Shown: in pieces, positions 31,196-40,051 of the stretch
How positions within the stretch are numbered: position 1 is the stretch's first letter
Layout of the letters: the number at the start of each line of letters is the position of its first letter
From: CAWBYL01 sp963793025
Lineage (GTDB): Bacteria; Actinomycetota; Acidimicrobiia; Acidimicrobiales; Acidimicrobilacustridaceae
Assembly: GCA_963793025.1 (NCBI GenBank)
Contig: CAWBYL010000005.1
Span: forward strand, 419,821-483,820
Direction: 5' to 3'
Length of the DNA stretch: 64,000 bases
Made by a program: the position numbers and the translations under genes
The notes under the pieces: generated by a model
Told to the model about the DNA's origin: nothing
Database searches by the model: none
What the model saw: only the letters and a program-made list of their open reading frames with translations

Positions 31196-33643
31196 ATGGC
31201 TGATGCCATCTCCGTCGACGCTCCCACCACTGGTGAGCCCGACAAGACACTGCAGTTCTCGACCGGCAAGCTCGCCGGTCAGGCCGACGGCGCCGTCACG
31301 GTGCAGATCGGCGACACCGTCGTCCTCGTCACCGCCACCGCCTCCAAGTCGGCCCGCGAAGGCGCCGACTTCTTCCCCCTCACCGTCGACATCGAAGAGC
31401 GCATGTACGCCGCCGGCAAGATCCCCGGCTCGTTCTTCCGTCGTGAGGGCAAGGCCCCCGATCAGGCCATCCTGACCTGCCGCCTGATCGACCGCCCGCT
31501 GCGCCCGTGCTTCCCCGACGGGTTCCGCAACGAGGTCCACGTGGTCGGTACCACCCTCGCCGCCGACCTCGTGAACCCCCACGACGTCCCCGCCATCAAC
31601 GGCGCCTCCGCCGCTCTGATGCTCTCGGGCATCCCCTTCGACGGCCCCATCGGCGCCGTCCGCCTCGCCTTCACCACTGACGGCGAGTGGATCGCCCACC
31701 CCACCTACGAAGAGGGCGAAGAGTCCACCTTCGAGATGGTGGTGGCCGGCCGGGCCCTCGACGACGACGACGTCGCCATCTCCATGGTCGAGGCCGGCGG
31801 CACCGAAGCGTCGTGGCCCGCCTTCCAGGACGGCGCCCCCAAGGTCGACGAAGACGTGCTCGCCGGTGGCCTCGAAGCCTCCAAGCAGTACATCCTCGAG
31901 TCGATCAAGGCCCAGAAGGCCCTGATGGCCGAGGCCGGCGTCAAGGATCCGATGCCCTACTCGGTGGCCGCCGACTACACCCCTGAGGTGTTCGCGGCCA
32001 TGGACGCCGAGCGCGAGCGCATCCTCACCACCCAGGTCATCTCCGACAAGCACGAGCGTCTGGCCGCCGAGGCCGCCATGCGCGACGAGCTCATCGCCGA
32101 GCTGGCTCCCAAGTTCTCCGACGTGGACGGGGTCGAGCGTCAGCTCAAGGCCGCCTTCCGCTCGGTGACCAAGGCCGTGGTGCGGTCCCGCATCGTCAAC
32201 GAGGGCGCCCGCATCGACGGTCGTGGCCCGAAGGACATCCGGCCCCTCTCCTCCGAGGTCGGCGTGCTCCCGTCGGTGCACGGCTCCGGTCTGTTCCAGC
32301 GGGGCGAGACCCAGGTCCTCAACGTCTGCACCCTGGGCATGCCCCGCATGGAGCAGATGATCGACGCCCTCGGCAACGTCACCCGCAAGCGCTACATGCA
32401 CCACTACAACTTCCCGCCGTACTCCACCGGTGAGACCGGCTTCATGCGTGGCCCCAAGCGCCGCGAGATCGGTCACGGCATGTTGGCCGAGCGGGCCCTC
32501 GTGCCCGTGCTGCCCTCGCCCGAGGAGTTCGCCTACACGATCCGCACCGTCTCCGACGTGCTGTCGTCCAACGGCTCCACCTCGATGGGCTCGGTCTGCG
32601 GGTCCAGCCTGTCGATGATGGACGCCGGTGTGCCCCTGCGGGCCCCGGTGGCCGGCATCGCCATGGGCCTGGTGTTCGCCGACGGCAAGTACACGACGCT
32701 CACCGACATCCTCGGTGCCGAGGACGCCTTCGGCGACATGGACTTCAAGGTCGCCGGCACGTCCGAGTTCGTCACCGCCCTGCAGCTCGACACCAAGATC
32801 GACGGCATCCCCGCCGACGTCCTGGCCCAGGCCCTGCAGCAGGCCAAGGAGGCCCGCCTCCAGATCCTCGAGGTCATGGCCGGCGCCATCGCCGAGCCCC
32901 GCGACGAGGTGGGCGAGACCGCCCCCAAGATCGTCAGCTTCGAGATCCCGATGGACAAGATCGGCGAGGTCATCGGGCCCAAGGGCAAGGTCATCAACGC
33001 CATCCAGCAGGAGACCGGCGCCGACATCAGCGTCGACGACGACGGCAGCGTCGGCCGGGTGAGCATCGGCTCCACCGACAACGTCGCCGTGACCGAGGCC
33101 GAGCGCCAGATCCGGCTCATCCTCAATCCGCCCACCGCCGACGTCGGGCAGGACTACAAGGGTCGCGTCGTCAACATCACCAAGTTCGGTGCCTTCGTGA
33201 ACATCCTTCCCGGCCGCGACGGGCTGCTCCACATCTCCAAGATGGGTGGCGGCAAGCGCATCGACCGGGTCGAGGACGTCCTCGAGCTGGGCGACGAGGT
33301 CGACGTCCGCGTCGACGACGTCGATCCCAACGGCAAGGTGTCGCTCTCGCTGGTCACGCCGCTGGCCGGCGGCGAAGGTGATTCCTCCGACGGAGGCAGC
33401 TCCGACGGTGGCCGTTCCGAGCGCCCGGCCAAGGAGTCCCGCCGTGAGGCGGCTCCGGCGGCCGACGACGGCGTCGAGCGCGAGTACGTGTCCTTCGAGG
33501 ACGCCTTCGACAGCGAGATCAGCGCCGAGCTGGGCGACCTCGGTCCGGCGGGCGAGGAAGGTCGCAGCAACTCCGGTGGCGGTGGCGGCGGAGGCCGTGG
33601 CCGTGGCGGCCGGGGTGGCGGAGGTGGCGGCCGTCGCCGCTGA
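31196..33643 (+). CDS. pnp: Polyribonucleotide nucleotidyltransferase (PNPase)
   Basis: 3'-5' phosphorolytic RNase of the degradosome. 815 residues: two RNase PH domains (second with LPSVHGSGLFQRGETQVLNVCTLG and NGSTSMGSVCGSSLSMMDAGVP), an all-helical linker, KH (IPMDKIGEVIGPKGKVINAIQQETGADISVDD) and S1 (YKGRVVNITKFGAFVNILPGRDGLLHIS). The last 90 residues are acidic, then a Gly/Arg-rich tail. ATG behind AGAAGGAGA. RNase J at 51.4 kb is its likely partner in RNA turnover. Confidence 0.96.
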   Translation: MADAISVDAPTTGEPDKTLQFSTGKLAGQADGAVTVQIGDTVVLVTATASKSAREGADFFPLTVDIEERMYAAGKIPGSFFRREGKAPDQAILTCRLIDRPLRPCFPDGFRNEVHVVGTTLAADLVNPHDVPAINGASAALMLSGIPFDGPIGAVRLAFTTDGEWIAHPTYEEGEESTFEMVVAGRALDDDDVAISMVEAGGTEASWPAFQDGAPKVDEDVLAGGLEASKQYILESIKAQKALMAEAGVKDPMPYSVAADYTPEVFAAMDAERERILTTQVISDKHERLAAEAAMRDELIAELAPKFSDVDGVERQLKAAFRSVTKAVVRSRIVNEGARIDGRGPKDIRPLSSEVGVLPSVHGSGLFQRGETQVLNVCTLGMPRMEQMIDALGNVTRKRYMHHYNFPPYSTGETGFMRGPKRREIGHGMLAERALVPVLPSPEEFAYTIRTVSDVLSSNGSTSMGSVCGSSLSMMDAGVPLRAPVAGIAMGLVFADGKYTTLTDILGAEDAFGDMDFKVAGTSEFVTALQLDTKIDGIPADVLAQALQQAKEARLQILEVMAGAIAEPRDEVGETAPKIVSFEIPMDKIGEVIGPKGKVINAIQQETGADISVDDDGSVGRVSIGSTDNVAVTEAERQIRLILNPPTADVGQDYKGRVVNITKFGAFVNILPGRDGLLHISKMGGGKRIDRVEDVLELGDEVDVRVDDVDPNGKVSLSLVTPLAGGEGDSSDGGSSDGGRSERPAKESRREAAPAADDGVEREYVSFEDAFDSEISAELGDLGPAGEEGRSNSGGGGGGGRGRGGRGGGGGGRRR

Positions 33644-33664
33644 TCCCGTCTCCGAGGGTCGGCC

Positions 33665-34933
33665 GTGACCGATCCTGAAATCCGACGTTCCGAGCTGGCC
33701 TCGGGCGTGCGTGTCGTCACCGAACGCATGCCCGAGGCCCGATCGGTGAGCGTCGGCATGTGGTTCGCCGTGGGTTCTCGCGACGAGCCCGATCCCATCG
33801 CCGGCGCATCGCACTTCCTCGAGCACCTGTTGTTCAAGGGAACCGAGAACCGGTCGGCCCGGGGCATCGCCCTGGCCGTCGACGCCGTGGGCGGCGAGAT
33901 GAACGCCTACACGAGCCGCGAGCACACGGCGTACTACCTCCGCCTGCCCACCAGCGAGCTCGATCCCGGCCTTCGTCTCCTGGCCGACGTCGTCAGCGAG
34001 CCGGCGTTCCGACCGCACGAGCTCGACGCCGAGCGGGAGGTCATCGTCGAGGAGATCCTCATGAGCGAGGACACTCCCGACGACCTCGTGCTCACCGCGC
34101 TGTACGAGAGCCTCTTCCCCGACCACCCCTTGGGGCGGGAGACCCTCGGAAGCCGCGACACGGTCGAGAAGATGGATCGGGCCGACGTGGCCGCGTTCCA
34201 CGATCACTGGTACCGGCCCGCCAACCTGGTCGTGGCCGCGGCCGGCGATCTCCACCACGACGAGGTCCTGGCCGCCGTCGACGGATTGTTCGACGGGGGC
34301 CCGGTCGGCGAGGCACCCTTCCGAGAGGCGCCGCGGTACGGGCTCGAGCCTCTCGTCGTCCTCGACCGACCAACCGAGCAGGCCCACATCGCCATGGGCT
34401 GGCGGGGGCTCCCGGTCGACGACGACGACCGCTACGCCCTGTGGATCGCCAACCACGTCCTCGGTGGCGGCATGTCCAGCCGCCTGTTCCAGGAGATCCG
34501 AGAGGAGCGGGGCCTCGCCTACACGGTCTTCACCGCCCCGTCCTCCTACAGCGACGCCGGTTCCCTCATGCTCTACACGGGTACGGCCCCGTCTCGCCTG
34601 GAGGAGCTCTTGGACGTCACCGACACCGTGATCACCGGACTCCTCGACGAAGGGATCACCGCCGAGGAGCATCACGTGGCCGCCGGTTACCTCGAGGGCT
34701 CGATGCTGCTCGGGCTCGAGGACAGCGGGTCGCGCATGTCCCGCCTGGGATCCGGGCTGGTCGCGCGCGACGACGTCATCTCGGTCGACGAGCACGTCGA
34801 GCGGATCCGGTCCGTGACCGGTGATCAGGTGCACGCCGTGCTGCGCCGGGTTCTGGCCGGGCCTCGCGCCGTGGCCGCCGTCGGGCCCTTCGGCGACGGC
34901 GCTCCCGTGCTGGAACGCTTCGCCACGCCTTAG
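33665..34933 (+). CDS. M16 family zinc metallopeptidase (processing-peptidase-like)
   Basis: 422 residues with the inverted zinc motif HFLEH (His50, Glu53, His54) and the downstream glutamate in EREVIVEEI. The C-terminal half contains GGGMSSRLFQEIREERGLAYTV, the substrate-clamp segment. A single M16 protein of this size usually acts as a homodimer. In Actinomycetota it regularly follows pnp and precedes dapB, as here; its substrate is unknown. GTG start after GAGGG. Confidence 0.93.
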   Translation: MTDPEIRRSELASGVRVVTERMPEARSVSVGMWFAVGSRDEPDPIAGASHFLEHLLFKGTENRSARGIALAVDAVGGEMNAYTSREHTAYYLRLPTSELDPGLRLLADVVSEPAFRPHELDAEREVIVEEILMSEDTPDDLVLTALYESLFPDHPLGRETLGSRDTVEKMDRADVAAFHDHWYRPANLVVAAAGDLHHDEVLAAVDGLFDGGPVGEAPFREAPRYGLEPLVVLDRPTEQAHIAMGWRGLPVDDDDRYALWIANHVLGGGMSSRLFQEIREERGLAYTVFTAPSSYSDAGSLMLYTGTAPSRLEELLDVTDTVITGLLDEGITAEEHHVAAGYLEGSMLLGLEDSGSRMSRLGSGLVARDDVISVDEHVERIRSVTGDQVHAVLRRVLAGPRAVAAVGPFGDGAPVLERFATP

Positions 34934-34979
34934 CGCCCAGCGGCGCGGGACTTCCTCGCCCCCGGCCGGCAGCTACCAC

Positions 34980-34985
34980 TAGGTT
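34980..34985 (+). promoter_or_regulatory. -10 box of dapB (leaderless)
   Basis: TAGGTT ends 6 nt before the dapB ATG at 34992. Confidence 0.55.
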
Positions 34986-34991
34986 TCCCCC

Positions 34992-35780
34992 ATGGCGCGA
35001 CGAGTCGGGGTCTTCGGTGCCGGTGGTCGCATGGGGAGCACGGTCTGCCGTGCCGTCGAGGGCGATCCCGCCCTGGAGCTGGTGGCGGCTGTCGATCCTC
35101 ACCACGCCGGTCTCGACATGCACCAGGTCACCGGAGTCGACATGGACTGGTCCGTCGCCGCCGACGGACAGGCCTTCCTCGACGGGAGGACCGAGGTGGT
35201 CGTCGACTTCACCGACGTCGACGCCGCCCGCACCAACCTCCTCTGGCTGGCCGCCAACGGGATCCACGCCGTGACCGGCACCACCGGGTTCACCGACGAG
35301 GACTACGAGCGCTTCGAGGCGGCATTCACCCGGTCGAACTGCGTCATCGCCCCCAACTTCGCCATCGGCGCGGTGTTGATGATGCGTTTCGCGGAGCTGG
35401 CCGCTCCGTACTTCGAGACGGCCGAGATCGTGGAGCTGCACCACGACAAGAAGATCGACGCCCCCTCGGGCACGGCGATGCTCACCGCCGAGCGGATGGC
35501 CTCGGCCTCGAGCCAGTGGGCCGACGACCCGACGCGCACGGAGGTCCTGCCCGGAGCGCGGGGCGGCAGGGGTCCGGCCGACATCCGGGTGCATTCCCTG
35601 CGACTCCGGGGCATGGTCGCCCACCAGGAGGTCGTGCTCGGCACCACCGGCCAGACCCTCTCCATCCGCCACGACTCCTATGACCGGGAGTCGTTCATGC
35701 CCGGTGTGCTGTTGGCGGTGAAGGCCGTGGCCGACCGGCCCGGCGTCACCGTCGGGCTCGACGCCATCCTCGACCTGTAG
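34992..35780 (+). CDS. dapB: 4-hydroxy-tetrahydrodipicolinate reductase
   Basis: Lysine/diaminopimelate pathway step after DapA. 262 residues: NAD(P)-binding VFGAGGRMGSTVCRAV, then VDFT, VTGTTGFTDEDYERFEAAF, IAPNFAIGAVLMM, the catalytic ELHHDKKIDAPSGTAM and the C-terminal GVLLAVKAVADRPGVTVGLDAIL. Complete. dapA lies 15 kb downstream with rnj, a split seen in many Actinomycetota. Confidence 0.95.
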   Translation: MARRVGVFGAGGRMGSTVCRAVEGDPALELVAAVDPHHAGLDMHQVTGVDMDWSVAADGQAFLDGRTEVVVDFTDVDAARTNLLWLAANGIHAVTGTTGFTDEDYERFEAAFTRSNCVIAPNFAIGAVLMMRFAELAAPYFETAEIVELHHDKKIDAPSGTAMLTAERMASASSQWADDPTRTEVLPGARGGRGPADIRVHSLRLRGMVAHQEVVLGTTGQTLSIRHDSYDRESFMPGVLLAVKAVADRPGVTVGLDAILDL

Positions 35781-35843
35781 ACGGGCGTCGCCGGTGCCGA
35801 TACTGACCCGGTGAACCGAGCGATCGTCGCCGATCCCAGCCGA

Positions 35844-36368
35844 TCAGGTGGCGCTGGTGATGGCGTCACCGGCGCCGTCGAGCACGTACCAGTTCCCGCC
35901 GATGCCCTGACCGGCGACGTCACCCGGAGCGCCGTCGCCCACGTAGCGGTAGAGCGGATGGCCGGCGAGGGCGAGCTGGGTCGAGCCGTCGGGGCGGGTG
36001 ATCTCGGTGATGGCGCCGGTGACACCGGCGCCGGCGGTGAGGCTTTCGACCACAGGGGGCCAGGCGCTCGCACAGGCGTCGGTGCACGTGGCCTGGCCAT
36101 CGGTGTCAGGCGTGAAGAGATACACGGTCATCCCTTCCCCGTCGACCACGATCGCGCCCAGATCGGTCGAGGTCACCGTGAGCTGGCCGGCGCTGGCACC
36201 GCCTCCCGCCTCGCTCCCTGTCGTGGTGGACGTCACCGTCGTCGTGGTGGACGAGGGTGTCGACCCGTAGGCGCCGCCTCCGCCGGACGTGGCCCCCGAC
36301 GAGCTCCCGCACGCGGCGGCCACCAGTCCGAGGGTGCCGAGCAGGACGAGGGCAGGCAGGCGGCGCAT
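35844..36368 (-). CDS. Lipoprotein with two PF03640-type secreted repeats
   Basis: 174 residues. Lipoprotein signal with LVAAAC (Cys20), a Ser/Thr/Gly-rich spacer, then GMTVYLFTPDTDGQATCTDACASAWPPV and HPLYRYVGDGAPGDVAGQGIGGNWYVL, the two repeats of the secreted-repeat lipoprotein family. Function is unknown; such proteins often sit next to ECF sigma and thioredoxin genes. Ribosome site GGAG 5 nt before ATG. Divergent from the sigma gene with an inverted repeat between them, so co-regulation is plausible. Confidence 0.88.
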   Translation of the reverse strand: MRRLPALVLLGTLGLVAAACGSSSGATSGGGGAYGSTPSSTTTTVTSTTTGSEAGGGASAGQLTVTSTDLGAIVVDGEGMTVYLFTPDTDGQATCTDACASAWPPVVESLTAGAGVTGAITEITRPDGSTQLALAGHPLYRYVGDGAPGDVAGQGIGGNWYVLDGAGDAITSAT

Positions 36369-36421
36369 GGAGGCTCCGGAGAGGGTCGTCGGATCTTCGT
36401 TCTCGCCAGGAGTACGTCGCC

Positions 36422-36453
36422 GCGGCGATCTCGGATTTCGAGATCCTCGCCGC
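36422..36453. promoter_or_regulatory. Inverted repeat between divergent lipoprotein and sigma genes
   Basis: GATCTCG/CGAGATC with 5-nt loop, flanked by GCGGC/GCCGC outer arms with a 3-nt asymmetric bulge. It lies 12 nt upstream of the TACTGT box of the sigma gene. Possible operator or hairpin. Confidence 0.5.
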
Positions 36454-36464
36454 AGTCCGCCCCG

Positions 36465-36470
36465 TACTGT
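36465..36470 (+). promoter_or_regulatory. -10 box of the ECF sigma gene (leaderless)
   Basis: TACTGT ends 7 nt before the GTG at 36478 and supports that start. Confidence 0.5.
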
Positions 36471-36477
36471 CTGCGTG

Positions 36478-37074
36478 GTGAGCACGATGCCGCGACCCGA
36501 TTCGGAGGCGCTCGGCGTCATGACGGCGGAGAGCGAGCTGATGGATGACGTCGCGCGCGGTGACGACGCCGCCTGTGCCCGGCTCGTCGACACCCATACC
36601 AGCGCGGTGTTCGGGGTGGCGTTGGCCGTCGCCGGCGACCGTTCCCTCGCCGAGGACATCTCGCAGAAGGCCTTCGAGAAGGCCTGGCGCCGAGCCTCCA
36701 CGTTCGACGCCGGCCGGGGCTCGGTGCGCGCCTGGCTGGTCACCATCACCCGACGGGTGGCCATCGACGAGCTGCGGGCCCGCCGTCTGCTGCCTCTCGC
36801 CGGCGACGATCTGGCCCGGTTGCTCCCGGCCGCCACCGACGACCCGGCGCGGTCGGCCACGGCCGAGACGGAGCGCGATCGGGTGGTCGTGGCGCTCGGC
36901 CGGCTTCCTGAGGCCCAGCGCCGGGCGATCATCCTCACCGCCATCGGCGGGCTGACGGTCAAGGAGGTCGCCCTCCGGGAGGGCATCCCCCTGGGAACCG
37001 CCAAGACGAGGGTCCGCCTCGGGCTTCGCCGGCTGCGGGCCCTGTTGTCCGGGACCGAGGAGGGCTCGACGTGA
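36478..37074 (+). CDS. ECF-type RNA polymerase sigma factor
   Basis: 198 residues with region 2 (LVDTHTSAVFGVALAVAGDRSLAEDISQKAFEKAWRRASTFDAGRGSVRAWLVTITRRVAIDELR) and region 4 (LGRLPEAQRRAIILTAIGGLTVKEVALREGIPLGTAKTRVRLGLRRLRALL). Layout resembles SigK/SigL-type ECF factors. GTG start chosen from the -10 spacing. Its stop overlaps the anti-sigma GTG by four bases. The following thioredoxin-like lipoprotein and CcdA suggest a regulon dealing with exported thiols. Confidence 0.93.
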   Translation: MSTMPRPDSEALGVMTAESELMDDVARGDDAACARLVDTHTSAVFGVALAVAGDRSLAEDISQKAFEKAWRRASTFDAGRGSVRAWLVTITRRVAIDELRARRLLPLAGDDLARLLPAATDDPARSATAETERDRVVVALGRLPEAQRRAIILTAIGGLTVKEVALREGIPLGTAKTRVRLGLRRLRALLSGTEEGST

Positions 37075-37829
37075 GCGATCTCCCGAACGGTCCGACGACG
37101 GCCTGCGACGCCCTCGCCGATGCTCTCGCCGAGACCGCCCTGGGGGTGGCAGCGGCCGCCGACCGCGACGCGGTGATGGCCCACGTCGCCGGGTGCCGGG
37201 CCTGCGCCCTCGAGTTGGACGAGCTCACCGCAGTCGGGCAGCAGGTCCTGGCGGTGTCACCGGAGGCCGCCCCGCCGCCCGGGCTGACCGAGCGGGTGCT
37301 GGCCGCCCGGGTCGTCGGTGACGGATCCGACGTTCCTGGGTCGAGCCACGAGGGAGAGGAGCCGGTGGGCGATCCCCGGCCTGTCGCCGCTGCTCCTCGT
37401 CGCCGCCGTCGGCTGGTTGCGGCGGCGGCCGTCGTGCTCCTCGTCGCCGCCGGTCTCCTCGGTGCCGCCGTGGCCCGCTCGCGTGCCGGCACCGACTCCC
37501 GCGCCGAGGCCCTCGACCGTGTGTCGGTCACCGAGGTGCGCTCGGGCCAGCTCGTCACCGACGACGGCCGGTCGATCGGAACGGCGATGGTCACCGGGGG
37601 AGCGGACCCCGTCCTGATCATGACGCTCGACAAGGTGAAACCCGGCGTCCCCTACGGGTGCGCTCTGGTGGCCGAGGACGGGACCCTGACGGAGGTCGGG
37701 GCCTGGGCGGCGGCATCGGACAGCGACCGGTCGTGGGCGGTCTCGCTGGATCCGGCGGTCGCCGGGGACTCCCAGGTCGTCCTCACCGTCCCCGGCGGGA
37801 AGACCCTGGGAACCGCCGACCTGAGCTGA
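37071..37829 (+). CDS. Membrane anti-sigma factor with zinc-binding domain
   Basis: 252 residues. The N-terminal cytoplasmic part has the ZAS signature HVAGCRAC (His-x3-Cys-x2-Cys) in AVMAHVAGCRACALELDEL. A transmembrane helix (RRLVAAAAVVLLVAAGLLGAAVA) lies near residue 115-135, and the outer part is a RskA-like beta domain. It should hold the upstream sigma inactive, with release by proteolysis, for which the RseP homologue at 16.7 kb is a candidate, or by thiol oxidation at the zinc site. GTGA overlap with the sigma gene. Confidence 0.9.
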   Translation: MSDLPNGPTTACDALADALAETALGVAAAADRDAVMAHVAGCRACALELDELTAVGQQVLAVSPEAAPPPGLTERVLAARVVGDGSDVPGSSHEGEEPVGDPRPVAAAPRRRRRLVAAAAVVLLVAAGLLGAAVARSRAGTDSRAEALDRVSVTEVRSGQLVTDDGRSIGTAMVTGGADPVLIMTLDKVKPGVPYGCALVAEDGTLTEVGAWAAASDSDRSWAVSLDPAVAGDSQVVLTVPGGKTLGTADLS

Positions 37830-37956
37830 GCCTCCGGACCTCGGGGCCAGCGGTCGGAACGCGAAAGGTTTGCGAAACATCTCGCTCCCGACCCCCACCT
37901 CACCGGGACCGTCTGCTTTGCTCGGGTCGGTGATCGACGATCCCAGAGGAAGATCC

Positions 37957-38502
37957 ATGACACCGAGACGATCGCTGTTCGCCGCCCTCGGGACGGCCAT
38001 CGTCATGATGGTGGGCCTGGTGGCGTGCGGGAGCTCGACCGACGACAGCGCCGGATCGGGCGGAGCCGCAGCGGTCGACTGGCAGACGGCTGCACTCGTC
38101 GACGTCGACGGGCAGACGTTCACCATCGCCGAGCTGGACGGGCCGGTGTTCGTGGAGAACTTCGCCACCTGGTGCACGACGTGCCGCGCCCAGCTCGGCA
38201 GCACGCAGGAGGCCGCCCAGGCGCTCGGCGCGGATGCCACGTTCGTGGTTCTGAGCGTGGAGACCGAGCTGTCGCCCGACGAGGTCGCGGCCTATGCCGA
38301 GGACAACGGGTTCACGTCGATGCGTTTCGCCGTCATGTCCCGCGAGGTGCTCGCCTCCTTCGTGTCCGAGTTCGGCACGAGCGCGGCCAACCCGCCGAGC
38401 ACACCCCATGTGATCATCGACGCCGCCGGGGTCGCCGGCGACATGGACACCGGCACCATCAGCGCCGGGGACATCGAAGACGCGATGCGCGCCGCGGCCT
38501 GA
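37957..38502 (+). CDS. Thioredoxin-like (TlpA/ResA type) lipoprotein
   Basis: 181 residues. Signal with lipobox VGLVAC (Cys24), then a thioredoxin fold with FATWCTTCRAQ: active cysteines 73 and 76, and cis-Pro in STPHVII. It acts outside the membrane as a disulfide reductant or oxidant. A CcdA-type carrier follows after 16 nt and would supply electrons. ATG 37957 follows GAGGA. The 127-nt gap upstream contains GGAAC and a direct repeat GCGAAA-N5-GCGAAA that might be an ECF promoter, not proven. Confidence 0.9.
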   Translation: MTPRRSLFAALGTAIVMMVGLVACGSSTDDSAGSGGAAAVDWQTAALVDVDGQTFTIAELDGPVFVENFATWCTTCRAQLGSTQEAAQALGADATFVVLSVETELSPDEVAAYAEDNGFTSMRFAVMSREVLASFVSEFGTSAANPPSTPHVIIDAAGVAGDMDTGTISAGDIEDAMRAAA

Positions 38503-38518
38503 GCCGCCCGCCACCCTC

Positions 38519-39190
38519 ATGGACGAGTTCCTCGAGGCGTTCTCGCTCGGGAACGCCGCCATCCTCGGCAACGTCTGCATGCTCCCGCTGTACCCGGGCC
38601 TCTTCGTGCTGTTCGCCAACCAGCGCACCGACGGGCAGGCGTCGCGCGCCAACAAGTGGATGGGCCTGCTGGTCCTGGCCGGCGTGATCGTGTTCATGAT
38701 CCTCGTTGGTTTCGTGTTCTACCAGGCCCGCCGCAGCGTGGCCGACGTGCTCGACTGGCTCCTGCCGGTCATGTACGGGCTCGTCCTGATCCTGGGCCTG
38801 GCCATGGTGATCGGGCGCGACCCGTTCGCCCGCCTGACCACGACCCAGGTGCCGTTGCTGCGGAGCCCGGCGGCGACGGCGTTCCTCTACGGCATGCTCC
38901 TGGCCCCGCTGACGTTGCCGTGCACGGGGCCCCTCATCGTCTCGGCCTTCGTGGTCGGCGGCGTCAGCGGCACCGATGCCCTGTTCGAGTCACTCCGCTA
39001 CTTCGTCTGGTTCGCCCTGGGCTTCGGCTGGCCCCTGGTCCTGCTGCCGCTGCTGGCCGCCCCCGCCCAGCGTTCGATCACCCGCTTCCTCACCACGCAC
39101 CACCGGGCCATCACCGTGGTCTCCGGCCTCCTGCTCGTGGCCGTCGCCGTCGTCGGCTACTGGAGCGACGTGCGCCCGTCACTCGTCTGA
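38519..39190 (+). CDS. CcdA/DsbD-family thiol-redox membrane protein
   Basis: 223 residues with about six membrane helices. The two conserved cysteine-proline motifs appear as GNVCMLPLYPGLFVLFAN in the first helix and LTLPCTGPLIVSAF in the middle. These carry electrons from cytoplasmic thioredoxin to outer thiol proteins, here most likely the adjacent thioredoxin-like lipoprotein. It could also serve cytochrome c maturation. Its 3' end overlaps the convergent VTT gene by 12 bases. Confidence 0.88.
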   Translation: MDEFLEAFSLGNAAILGNVCMLPLYPGLFVLFANQRTDGQASRANKWMGLLVLAGVIVFMILVGFVFYQARRSVADVLDWLLPVMYGLVLILGLAMVIGRDPFARLTTTQVPLLRSPAATAFLYGMLLAPLTLPCTGPLIVSAFVVGGVSGTDALFESLRYFVWFALGFGWPLVLLPLLAAPAQRSITRFLTTHHRAITVVSGLLLVAVAVVGYWSDVRPSLV

Positions 39191-39979
39191 CGCGCTCGGG
39201 GTGACATGGCCCGCGGCGCCCCCATCGGGCGGTTCCCCTTCGGTCGTCACGCCGTCGGGGTCGGGACGCTCGTCGGGGACGTCGGTCCCGAGGGCGCCCA
39301 GCTCACCGGCCTCCTCGAGCTCGTGCAGGTCGGCGAGGTCCCTGCGGCCCCGCCGCAGCTCGCCGGCCGTGCTCAACAGAACCAGGGTGATGCTGATGGC
39401 GAGCAGCGGGATGCGGTACTCGCCGACCCATCCGAGCACGGTGTCGATGGGGCCGGAGAACACGTCGCCGATCACCTGGAGGAAGGCCAGGCGGCCGACC
39501 GTACCCACGACGTTGAGTCCGGCGAAGACCAGCGGCGACATCCTGCTCACCCCGGCGATGAGCGACACGTAGTTGTTCGGCATGATCACCACGAGCGGGT
39601 ATCCCCAGCGACCGAACCACTTCTCGAGGGTGCGCATCATGCGGCCGACCGTCGGGGTCCGGTGCTCCATCCAGCGCAGGGCGGCGGGGCCGTAGAACCA
39701 GCCGATGGCGAAGAAGAACGGATCCGGCAGCAGCAGCCGGGCCGTCCCGACCAGGTAGTACACCCACAGGTCGAGCCGGTTGACGACGAGCACGACGTAC
39801 CGGTTGCGGGCGTTCATGGCCAGCAGCCACAACGGATGGTCCTTCACGAGCGACGGCCAGAGCGCGTCGGCGACCTGGCCCACCGCGATCATCACCACGA
39901 TGGGCGCGATCAGCAGCGCCAGTCGTCTCCGGTGGTGCTCGCCCACGGCCGGGGAAGGGGCATCAGCTGCGCTCGTCAA
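39179..39979 (-). CDS. VTT-domain (DedA/SNARE-associated-like) membrane protein
   Basis: 266 residues, several hydrophobic helices. Segments such as PLWLLAMNARNRYVVLVVNRLDLWVYYLVGTARLLLPDPFFFAIGWFYG and WGYPLVVIMPNNYVSLIAGVSRMSPLVF resemble the VTT fold of DedA/Tvp38-type lipid scramblases. The acidic C-terminal tail is cytoplasmic-like. The start is uncertain: TTG at 39977-39979 follows GAGAGG, while GTG at 39944-39946 gives an N-terminus nearer the first helix. Divergent from the acyl-CoA ligase. Confidence 0.72.
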   Translation of the reverse strand: MTSAADAPSPAVGEHHRRRLALLIAPIVVMIAVGQVADALWPSLVKDHPLWLLAMNARNRYVVLVVNRLDLWVYYLVGTARLLLPDPFFFAIGWFYGPAALRWMEHRTPTVGRMMRTLEKWFGRWGYPLVVIMPNNYVSLIAGVSRMSPLVFAGLNVVGTVGRLAFLQVIGDVFSGPIDTVLGWVGEYRIPLLAISITLVLLSTAGELRRGRRDLADLHELEEAGELGALGTDVPDERPDPDGVTTEGEPPDGGAAGHVTPSASDE

Positions 39980-40051
39980 GGGAACAATCCTCTCACGTGC
40001 GCTTTCCTCGCCGACCTGCGCGAGGGTGGACGTCAGACGAAGGGGGGCCCG

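Noticed and set aside
35811..36548. Plus-strand frame starting GTG after a GATACT box downstream of dapB
   Set aside because: The translation lies wholly antisense to the well-supported lipoprotein and has no recognisable motif. The box may be chance or a remnant of a lost gene.
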